The notes under the pieces are model-generated. The model searched no databases and was not told the origin of the DNA. It worked only from the letters and a program-made list of their open reading frames with translations. Made by a program: the position numbers and the translations under genes. From Acidobacteriota bacterium (lineage in GTDB: Bacteria; Acidobacteriota; HRBIN11), in contig JANXAA010000135.1 of assembly GCA_025061865.1 (NCBI GenBank), forward strand, positions 1-6,259: a stretch of DNA of 6,259 nucleotides, written 5' to 3'. Shown here piece by piece: positions 1 through 5,057 of this stretch (positions are counted from its first letter, which is position 1; every line of letters starts with the position of its first letter).

Positions 1-561
1 CTTCTCCTCCACGAGGGCTTTCTGACGTACGGGGGTCTGGCGGGCCACGACCTGGCGGCGATGACCGTCGGCCTCCAGGAGGTCCTGGATGAGGCGTACC
101 TGGCCTACCGAGTCGGCCAAGTCGCCGGGATGGTCGACGAACTCCACCGTCGGGGCATCCCGGTCGTCCGGCCAGCCGGAGGCCACGCCGTGTACGTCGT
201 GGCTGACCGCTTGATGGACCACGTGCCGGTCGAGGCTTTCCCCGGCCAGGCCCTGACGGTTGCCCTCTACTGTGCCGGTGGGGTCCGGGCCTGTGAGATC
301 GGGAGCCTGCTGATGGGGGACGACGGGCGACCCCCCCATGAGCTCGTTCGACTGGCCATTCCCCGCCGGGTTTACACGGGCGAGCACCTGGCTTACGTCG
401 TGCGGGTCCTGGCGGCCATTGCCGAACGGCCTCGGACGTGGCCCGGCTTCCGGGTCGTCCGGGCCCCAGCCGTTCTGCGCCATTTCACGGCCCATCTGGC
501 CCCGACGGGGCCACTCCCGCCTCCGACTGACTGGGAACTTCCTCTCGGGGAGGGCGGTTAG
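1..561 (+). CDS. tnaA: Tryptophanase (beta-eliminating lyase family), C-terminal part, 5' end outside the window
   Basis: The reading frame is open from base 1 and ends with TAG at 559-561, so about 186 C-terminal residues are visible; the PLP-binding lysine would lie upstream. Tryptophanase cleaves L-tryptophan to indole, pyruvate and ammonia in the cytoplasm. The fragment matches the C-terminal part of the tryptophanase/tyrosine phenol-lyase family: the EGFLTYGGLAGHDLAAM stretch at the left edge, PAGGHAVYV, AFPGQALTVALY, GVRACEIGSLLMG, then RLAIPRRVYT with the arginine expected to bind the substrate carboxylate, and VLRHFTAHL near the end. In tyrosine phenol-lyases the position after the acidic residue in the GVRxxE segment is arginine (MER); here it is isoleucine (CEI, codon 298-300), as in tryptophanases, which favours tryptophanase. 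After the usual FTA end there is an extra Pro/Gly-rich tail of about 20 residues. An ATG at 61 is internal, not the start. The family is certain; the substrate is inferred from one diagnostic residue. Confidence 0.9.
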   Translation, partial: LLLHEGFLTYGGLAGHDLAAMTVGLQEVLDEAYLAYRVGQVAGMVDELHRRGIPVVRPAGGHAVYVVADRLMDHVPVEAFPGQALTVALYCAGGVRACEIGSLLMGDDGRPPHELVRLAIPRRVYTGEHLAYVVRVLAAIAERPRTWPGFRVVRAPAVLRHFTAHLAPTGPLPPPTDWELPLGEGG

Positions 562-610
562 GTCCCGAAGGTCTCAAGATGTGGCTCCCACTGTAAAGGG
601 AGATACTCTA

Positions 611-638
611 AGGACGCCGGTATGCCAGCCGGCGTTCC
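611..638. repeat. GC-rich palindrome, possible REP-like element or stem-loop
   Basis: ACGCCGG (614-620) pairs perfectly with CCGGCGT (629-635) around an 8-base loop. GG at 612-613 and CC at 637-638 extend the stem past one bulged base. No run of T follows on either strand, so it is a poor intrinsic terminator. Its position 50 bases after the tryptophanase stop, and its resemblance to dispersed GCCGGC-type palindromes of GC-rich genomes, suggest a REP-like or mRNA-stabilising stem-loop. Copy number elsewhere is unknown. Confidence 0.5.
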
Positions 639-737
639 CAGACATCCCATACAGGCTGATTGTGCTCTCTCACTTTGCCGGACCCCCAGCACCGAGTACT
701 GGAAGCCCAAAGGTCGTGGACGCCGAGACGGTAAGCT

Positions 738-743
738 TATAAA
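738..743 (+). promoter_or_regulatory. Possible -10 box for the coiled-coil nuclease-like gene
   Basis: TATAAA lies in a short AT-rich patch that stands out from the GC-rich spacer. There is no convincing -35 box at the usual distance (the bases near 715-721 read CGTGGAC). If it is the -10, transcription would begin near 750, just after the ATG at 746. Translation would then have to start at GTG 785, which has GAGG at 773-776 with 8-base spacing. The promoter call and the downstream-start call support each other, but both are weak. Confidence 0.3.
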
Positions 744-745
744 CT

Positions 746-1657
746 ATGCATGAGGCGACTCGACTCCCGACCGAGGCAACGTCTGTGATCGATACGCTTC
801 AAGTCTTCCAAGAACTCCAAGAGGTCCTTCCGCCTGAGGCGGCTCGCCGGGTGGCCGAGGCCATCGGCCGGGTCTACGAGGAACTTCAGCAGGGAGTCAC
901 CCGTGCGGAATTTCAGGAACTTCACCGAGCGTTGACTCAGCTTGCTGAAGCCCAACAGCGGACGGAGCGACAGCTCCAGGCTCTGGCGGCTCAGGTGGGG
1001 AGCTTGGCCCAGCGGGTCGAGGAGTTGACTGAGGCCCAGCGTCGGACGGAACAGCAGGTCCAGGCGTTGACGGAGGCGCAGCGTCAGACGGACCAGCGCC
1101 TGCAGGCCCTGGCGACCCAGATGGAGACCCTGACCCGGCGGGTCGATGGCCTAGCCCAGCAGGTAGAGAAATTGGTCGAGGCTCAACGGAAGACGGAGGC
1201 CGAAGTCCTAAGTCTGTCCAGGAGTGTTAAGGAGTTGACGGGAGAACTCCGGGAGACCCGCCAACAGTTAGGCGGTCTGGCGATGACCGTCGGATACACA
1301 TTAGAGAATGAAGCCTTTAAGGCCTTACCCGGCCTGCTGGCCCGGGACTTTGGCCTGACGGTCCACGGGCCTCTCCGTCGGAAGTATGTCATCGACCGGC
1401 AAGGTGACCTCCTGGAAGTCAACATCGTCGGACAGGCCTCTCAAAACGGCGAATCCGTTACGATCGTTGGGGAGGCCAAGGTGCAATTATCCAAGAATGA
1501 CGTAGATCGATTCGTCCGGAAAAAGCTGAAGCGGCTGGAAGGGACCCTGCCGGGCCGGCTCTTCCCGGTCTTGGTGACGCATATGACGACGGCGGTCGAC
1601 GTCGAGGCCTATGCCCGGAGCAAGGGTATCGCCGTCTATTATTCGTACGAATTTTGA
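746..1657 (+). CDS. Coiled-coil protein with C-terminal PD-(D/E)XK nuclease-like domain (DUF3782-like)
   Basis: A 303-residue protein of two parts. Residues about 50-175 are almost entirely heptad coiled coil, built from repeated EAQ(R/Q)xT blocks starting at residues 66, 94, 108 and 143, so spaced by multiples of seven. Residues about 180-303 form a compact alpha/beta domain with a helix containing E189 (ENEAFKALP), the strand DLLEVNIVG (221-229), then TIVGEAK with E243 and K245, followed by LSKNDVDRF and a final strand ending YYSYEF. This matches the E...D...ExK order of PD-(D/E)XK nuclease folds, as in DUF3782-like proteins; the usual strand Asp appears as Asn (EVN), so activity is uncertain. 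There is no signal peptide, so it is probably cytoplasmic. The start is unsure: ATG 746 has no clear Shine-Dalgarno, whereas GTG 785 has GAGG 8 bases upstream and gives a plausible N terminus beginning with the IDTLQVFQEL segment. Biological role unknown. Confidence 0.8.
   Translation: MHEATRLPTEATSVIDTLQVFQELQEVLPPEAARRVAEAIGRVYEELQQGVTRAEFQELHRALTQLAEAQQRTERQLQALAAQVGSLAQRVEELTEAQRRTEQQVQALTEAQRQTDQRLQALATQMETLTRRVDGLAQQVEKLVEAQRKTEAEVLSLSRSVKELTGELRETRQQLGGLAMTVGYTLENEAFKALPGLLARDFGLTVHGPLRRKYVIDRQGDLLEVNIVGQASQNGESVTIVGEAKVQLSKNDVDRFVRKKLKRLEGTLPGRLFPVLVTHMTTAVDVEAYARSKGIAVYYSYEF
941..1213 (+). repeat. Tandem coiled-coil-encoding repeats within the nuclease-like gene
   Basis: Repeat units beginning at 941, 1025, 1067 and 1172 encode LAEAQQRTERQLQA, LTEAQRRTEQQVQA, LTEAQRQTDQRLQA and LVEAQRKTEAEVLS. 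The 42-base units at 1025-1066 and 1067-1108 are directly adjacent and agree at about 33 of 42 bases by eye. Unit spacings (84, 42 and 105 bases) are all multiples of 21, preserving both frame and heptad phase, as expected if the coiled coil grew by in-frame duplication. Confidence 0.7.
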
Positions 1658-1669
1658 TTGCGGCGTGCT

Positions 1670-1739
1670 GGGTATTCGGTGTGGGGTATCGGTTGTGGAT
1701 ACGTTGTCTTACCCGACACCCAAGACCTAATACCCGTGG
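1670..1739. repeat. Degenerate heptanucleotide fold-back array A
   Basis: The 70 bases divide into ten 7-base units. The left half has GGGTATT, CGGTGTG, GGGTATC and GGTTGTG; the right half has CCCGACA, CCCAAGA, CCTAATA and CCCGTGG, the complementary type. GGTGTGGGGTA (1678-1688) pairs with TACCCGACACC (1710-1720) with one mismatch, and GGGTATT (1670-1676) can pair with AATACCC (1729-1735). The array fills most of the 94-base spacer and ends directly against the GGGAG ribosome binding site of the next gene. There is no T-tract. It resembles in kind the short tandemly repeated heptanucleotides described in cyanobacteria, though not in sequence. Confidence 0.6.
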
Positions 1740-1742
1740 GAG
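1738..1742 (+). promoter_or_regulatory. Ribosome binding site of the phasin-like gene, fused to array A
   Basis: GGGAG lies 9 bases before ATG 1752 and supports that start. Its first two bases are the last two of the heptanucleotide array, so a hairpin formed by the array would end immediately before the ribosome binding site. Confidence 0.55.
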
Positions 1743-1751
1743 AGAACGACC

Positions 1752-2078
1752 ATGAGTTGGCTCCGCAGGGTCCTTCACGTCGGCGTCGGCTTAGGCGCTC
1801 TAACTGTCCGCCGAGTGCAAGACGTCGTCCAGCGTCTGGAGGTCGAGGGCCGGCACGTCTTGGAGCGGCCCGACAACCCTGTTGAAAAGGTGCGCGTCCG
1901 TCTTAGCCGATGGACGGAATCGGCGCGCAAGACTTTTCAGGAGCTGGCGACCCATTTGTATTATACTGCCGGCGTCACGCCCCTTCAGGAGACGCAGCGT
2001 CTCCACCAGCGTGTCGATGAGCTGGAAACCCGCCTGACTCGAAAGACTCGGGGTGATGCGGCTCGTTCAGATTCCTAA
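1752..2078 (+). CDS. Small phasin-like protein upstream of the ABC1 kinase
   Basis: A 108-residue protein starting at an ATG with GGGAG 9 bases upstream. Residues 3-18 (WLRRVLHVGVGLGALT) form a short hydrophobic or amphipathic segment, possibly a membrane- or granule-surface helix. The middle is helical and charged, with ENPVEK-like turns (DNPVEKVRVRL, 41-51). Residues about 78-96 (LQETQRLHQRVDELETRL) form a short C-terminal coiled coil. Small size, lack of cysteine, long helices and the terminal leucine-zipper-like element resemble phasin-family proteins (PHA-granule-associated, COG3937-like), but I cannot confirm homology by eye. The last 26 bases overlap the kinase gene, which implies co-transcription and translational coupling, so a role at a lipid or membrane surface together with the kinase is a reasonable inference. 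It could equally be an unrelated helical adaptor. Confidence 0.65.
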   Translation: MSWLRRVLHVGVGLGALTVRRVQDVVQRLEVEGRHVLERPDNPVEKVRVRLSRWTESARKTFQELATHLYYTAGVTPLQETQRLHQRVDELETRLTRKTRGDAARSDS

Positions 2079-3735
2079 GGCATACCGCCAGCTCCGGCGG
2101 TTCCGTCAGATCGTGCAGGTCCTGGCCCGGTATGGCTTCTGGGATGTCCTGGCCCGGATGGGCCTGGCGGGGCCTTACGAACGGCTTCGCGGGCCCTGGC
2201 GGCGCCGGCCGACGCCGGAGCTGGTCCATGGAACGACACCTCAGCGGGTTCGAGCGGCCCTCCAAGAGTTAGGTCCCACTTTTATTAAGCTGGGCCAGTT
2301 CCTGAGTCTGCGGCCGGACCTCCTCCCCGTCGAATGGGTCCATGAGTTAGAACAATTACAGGACCGGGTTATCCCTCAACCGTGGGCGGAACTCCGGCCG
2401 GTCTTAGATCAGACCCATGCTGAGTGGCCTGCATGGCTCGTTGAGCTGGACCCCGTGCCCCTGGGTTCAGCTTCTATCGCCCAGGTCCACGCGGCCCGCA
2501 CGGCCGACGGCCGGGCCGTCGCCGTCAAGGTCCGCCGCCCTCACATCGAGCGTCTCATTCGCACGGACTTGGACATCCTGGCTTTCCTGGCCGACCTGGC
2601 CGACCGACACATCGAGGAACTTCGACCCCTGCGGCTCCCCGTCCTGGTCGCTCAGGCCCGACAGGTCCTGGAGCGGGAGCTGGACCTCCGCATCGAGGCC
2701 CAGCAGATCGAGCGCTTTCGTCGGAACTTTCAGGACTTCCCGGAGATCGTCGTCCCGGCTGTGGACTGGACGGTCCACGGCGACGCTGTCCTGGTCGTCG
2801 AGCGGATCGAGGGCATCCGTATCGACCGGGTCGACGAACTGATCCGCCACGGCGTCGACCCGGCCCATATCGCTCGCGTGGGGGCTCGGGCCCTCCTGAA
2901 GCAGGTCTTCATCGATGGCTTCTTTCACGCTGACCCCCATCCGGGCAACCTCTTCGTCCTCTTGCCAGGCCGTATCGCGGTCATCGACTTTGGCATCATG
3001 GGGACGCTGGACGAGACGATTCGAGAAGTCTTGGCTGACATCCTCATCGGCGTCGTCCGTCAGGACACCCGGGCTGTCGTTCGGGGTCTCATCCGGCTGG
3101 GCGTGATCCAGAAACCTCCCCCGCCGGCGTTTTTCCAAGAGTTGAACGACTTCATCGGTCGGTACAGTGGAATTCCCATCGAACGGATGTCGATGCGCAT
3201 GGTCCTCGAGGAGGTCCTGGCTCATCTCCGGCGATACCATCTGTTTCTGGCGACCGACCTAGCCCTCATGTTCAAAGCCCTCCTGACCCTGGACAGCCTA
3301 GCTCGGAAACTGGACCCCGACCTTCAAACCGCCGAGATCGCTCGGCCCTTCGTCCAGCAATTGGTCCGCCGGCGGTACAACCCTCTGCGGTACGGACGTC
3401 GGATCGTTCAACAGGCCGAACAAGTCCTCTCAATGACAGCCTCGACGCCTCTGGAATTCGAGTGGTTCTGGCAGCAATTCAGCCGAGGCCAGTGGCCCCT
3501 CCCGATGGAGGTCCGAAACTTATCGTCTTTAGAAGATTCCGTCCAGCGGGGGTTCCACCGGATGGCTTGGGCGATGGTTATCGGGAGCCTTCTAGTGGCA
3601 TCAGCCCTCCTGATGGTCCGGCCTGTCGGACCCGTCTGGTACGGTATTCCCGTCGTCGGGGCGATCGGCTGGCTGGCGGCTCTCCTGATGGCCCTCGTCT
3701 TAGGATTTCAGGCCCTGCGATCGGGCCGTTGGTGA
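2053..3735 (+). CDS. ubiB: ABC1/UbiB-family atypical protein kinase-like (AarF) membrane protein
   Basis: A 560-residue, full-length member of the ABC1/ADCK/UbiB family, whose members are kinase-like ATPases supporting ubiquinone or other isoprenoid-lipid metabolism at the membrane. Motifs in order: KLGQ at 79-82 within TFIKLGQFLSLRPDLLP; the loop PLGSASIAQVH (136-146) that replaces the Gly-rich loop of ordinary kinases; the lysine of VAVK (K159); ELD (209-211) in the ExD position; the catalytic-loop signature FHADPHPGN (291-299); and DFG (312-314). Two hydrophobic helices at about 503-521 and 529-555 form the C-terminal membrane anchor typical of bacterial UbiB. All key residues are present, so it should be functional. 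The start is GTG 2053 or ATG 2056; neither has a strong Shine-Dalgarno, consistent with coupling to the overlapping upstream gene. The quinone made by this organism is not known from the window, so the symbol denotes the family rather than a proven ubiquinone role. Confidence 0.92.
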   Translation: MMRLVQIPKAYRQLRRFRQIVQVLARYGFWDVLARMGLAGPYERLRGPWRRRPTPELVHGTTPQRVRAALQELGPTFIKLGQFLSLRPDLLPVEWVHELEQLQDRVIPQPWAELRPVLDQTHAEWPAWLVELDPVPLGSASIAQVHAARTADGRAVAVKVRRPHIERLIRTDLDILAFLADLADRHIEELRPLRLPVLVAQARQVLERELDLRIEAQQIERFRRNFQDFPEIVVPAVDWTVHGDAVLVVERIEGIRIDRVDELIRHGVDPAHIARVGARALLKQVFIDGFFHADPHPGNLFVLLPGRIAVIDFGIMGTLDETIREVLADILIGVVRQDTRAVVRGLIRLGVIQKPPPPAFFQELNDFIGRYSGIPIERMSMRMVLEEVLAHLRRYHLFLATDLALMFKALLTLDSLARKLDPDLQTAEIARPFVQQLVRRRYNPLRYGRRIVQQAEQVLSMTASTPLEFEWFWQQFSRGQWPLPMEVRNLSSLEDSVQRGFHRMAWAMVIGSLLVASALLMVRPVGPVWYGIPVVGAIGWLAALLMALVLGFQALRSGRW

Positions 3736-3764
3736 AGCGAAGCGCATAGGACCAAGTGCATCGG

Positions 3765-3836
3765 AGGGTGAGGAGCCGACGACCCGTGGCGAGCAGGAAT
3801 TCGCCGTCCACTCTACGTTCTATGCCCTTCACCCTT
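3765..3836. repeat. Degenerate heptanucleotide fold-back array B in the convergent spacer
   Basis: The spacer between the convergent kinase and FHA genes contains CACTCTA, CGTTCTA, TGCCCTT and CACCCTT as consecutive 7-base units (3809-3836), abutting the FHA stop codon (3839-3837 on the minus strand). AGGGTGA (3765-3771) pairs with TCACCCT (3829-3835), so the array closes as a fold-back with a long interior. The middle holds ACCCGTGGCG (3782-3791), also found in the array near the right edge. No T-tract is present on either strand. It may form a structure at both 3' ends, but it is not a classical bidirectional terminator. Confidence 0.5.
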
Positions 3837-5057
3837 TCACGACCGGACTTCCAAAACATGACCAGCGACTTGAATGCGGTCGCCTGGCCGGAGAATATGC
3901 TCGGCCTCGACCGGATGGCCGTTGACCAACGTAGGGTTCGTCTGGCTGAGGTTAACGAGGACGAACTGACCCTGGGCGTTCCGCTGGATCTGGGCCTGCC
4001 GACGAGAGACATGCGGGTCCGGGATGACGACTTGGGCAAAGGCGGCATCCCGACCGATGATGAGGCCCGTCGGGGGGACCGGGAAGCTTTGGCCCTGGAC
4101 AGCCCCCTGGACACCGACGAGGGTCAGGACTGCCAAGGCGATGGTCTCGCCGGACAGGGCCGCCGTGAGTTCAACAGTGCCCGCCGATGTGCTGGCAGGG
4201 CCCGCGGGCGCCGGGACCGCCCTGACAGACGCCCGAGCCGAGGCGGCCGGAACGGCTCGAGCGGCAACCGGTTCAGCGGCGACAGCCGGCTTCGGGAGGC
4301 GGATCAGCCAGGTCACGACGGCGATCAGGCCGATGAAGACTGTCCCGATCGTGAAGAGCCATGGCCATAGGCCGGGGTTCCGAGCCGTTAGCGGCAGATC
4401 CAGACGATACGTCACATTGCCCTCCTTGGGACTGAACTCGACCCACTGGGCCCCCGGGGGCAAGAGGATCGTGTCTGTCTCCATGTACTGCACGGTCTGA
4501 CCGGCCGTGAAAGCATCGCTCTGCGTGTAAGCGCAACTCACGACGACTCGATCCACCTCCTGGGCGGCGACTTTGCAGTGCTCCAGGAGTTCCGGGAGCC
4601 GAAGACGCCATCCGTCCGGTGTATACCGGAAAAGGTCTACCAGTGTCATCGTGAGGTGTATCCCGCGGTTGGCGTCGTCAAATTCGATTTTTAAGCTCTT
4701 ACGATCGATATAAAATTGGGGCTGATTCTCCCCCGTCAGGGACCGGAATAGGACGTAGGGGTTGCTAGCGTATAGCTGCTTGACCGCATTGTAGAGGTTC
4801 CCCGGATACCGGTAGTGGGCCTCAAGGATACCCTCTCCCATAGGAGTAATCCGGAGAGTCCCCTCGATGTCGACCCGAGGAAGGGACTGGGCCGACGCTG
4901 AAGTAAGTTCCAGCCCCAAGACTCCAGTTCCCAAGACCCATAGGAAGATCCCGATGTTACGGGAGGCGAGTAAGGAGTGGCGAGTAGACCCCAGCAAATG
5001 GCGCGTGATTCGGGGGTCCGGGGTCCGAGTCCGAAGTCGATAGCACCGACTCACCAT
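3837..5057 (-). CDS. Membrane protein with extracytoplasmic domain and C-terminal cytoplasmic FHA domain
   Basis: A 406-residue protein. Residues about 34-56 (GIFLWVLGTGVLGLEL then TSASAQ) look like a signal peptide with ASA|Q cleavage. Residues 57-228 are a beta-rich extracytoplasmic domain that I do not recognise, with two cysteines (C161, C175). A single membrane helix lies at about 230-252 (LWPWLFTIGTVFIGLIAVV), then an Ala/Pro-rich linker (256-298). Residues about 325-406 form an FHA domain with GR (335-336), HVSRRQA (S351), NLSQTN (N374) and VNG (379-380), the phosphothreonine-binding pattern. The domain should face the cytoplasm and read Ser/Thr-kinase output. ATG 5057 overlaps the TGA of the upstream transglutaminase-like gene by 7 bases (GTG 5054 would overlap by 4) and has GGAG at 5071-5068. 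However, residues 6-31 come from a 7-base repeat array, so the mature gene may once have begun later, for example at the in-frame TTG, residue 21. Confidence 0.85.
   Translation of the reverse strand: MVSRCYRLRTRTPDPRITRHLLGSTRHSLLASRNIGIFLWVLGTGVLGLELTSASAQSLPRVDIEGTLRITPMGEGILEAHYRYPGNLYNAVKQLYASNPYVLFRSLTGENQPQFYIDRKSLKIEFDDANRGIHLTMTLVDLFRYTPDGWRLRLPELLEHCKVAAQEVDRVVVSCAYTQSDAFTAGQTVQYMETDTILLPPGAQWVEFSPKEGNVTYRLDLPLTARNPGLWPWLFTIGTVFIGLIAVVTWLIRLPKPAVAAEPVAARAVPAASARASVRAVPAPAGPASTSAGTVELTAALSGETIALAVLTLVGVQGAVQGQSFPVPPTGLIIGRDAAFAQVVIPDPHVSRRQAQIQRNAQGQFVLVNLSQTNPTLVNGHPVEAEHILRPGDRIQVAGHVLEVRS
4965..5041. repeat. Degenerate heptanucleotide array C inside the 5' end of the FHA gene
   Basis: The 77 bases divide into eleven 7-base units, including GGCGAGT, AAGGAGT, GGCGAGT, AGCAAAT, GGCGCGT and a perfect pair GGGTCCG, GGGTCCG (5014-5027), followed by AGTCCGA and AGTCGAT. 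GACCCC (4987-4992) can pair with GGGGTC (5013-5018). In the FHA frame the array encodes residues 6-31, an Arg/Thr-rich stretch just before the signal-peptide core. The GCGAGT-type units match those at 6160-6201. Confidence 0.6.

Larger units (their letters stand above)
562..745. other. Intergenic spacer between tryptophanase and the coiled-coil nuclease-like gene
   Basis: These 184 bases contain no open frame that looks coding; the overlapping plus-strand frame running through 338-742 is out of frame with tryptophanase and shows no family features. The spacer holds one GC-rich palindrome (about 611-638) and, at its right end, an AT-rich patch with a TATAAA hexamer. I see no tRNA, no T-tract terminator and no clear protein-binding operator. 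Confidence 0.6.

Noticed and set aside
614..635. Intrinsic terminator of tryptophanase
   Set aside because: The stem is good but no T-run follows on the plus strand, so I list it only as a palindrome.
338..742. Plus-strand open frame overlapping the tryptophanase end and filling the spacer
   Set aside because: It is out of frame with tryptophanase for more than half its length, has shadow-like composition and no family features.
1670..1739. CRISPR array
   Set aside because: The units are 7 bases, degenerate and directly adjacent without spacers, so they do not fit a repeat-spacer pattern.
1458..1778. Minus-strand open frame (106 codons) spanning array A
   Set aside because: Its Arg/Pro-rich translation, including several NTQ/RYPTPN-like pieces, simply reads through the repeat array and the antisense of the nuclease-like gene.
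1959..1967. TATTATACT as an internal promoter for the kinase gene
   Set aside because: The bases encode Tyr-Tyr-Thr in the phasin-like gene and no -35 element is found at a suitable distance.
2467..3240. Long minus-strand open frame (257 codons) opposite the ABC1 kinase gene
   Set aside because: It lies entirely antisense to a gene with every family motif intact, has an Asp/Val/Leu-rich composition expected from the reverse complement of GC-biased codons, and shows no domain or ribosome binding site.
3756..4370. Plus-strand open frame (204 codons) opposite the FHA gene
   Set aside because: Antisense to the FHA domain and linker; the protein is low-complexity Arg/Asp/Gly-rich with no recognisable fold.
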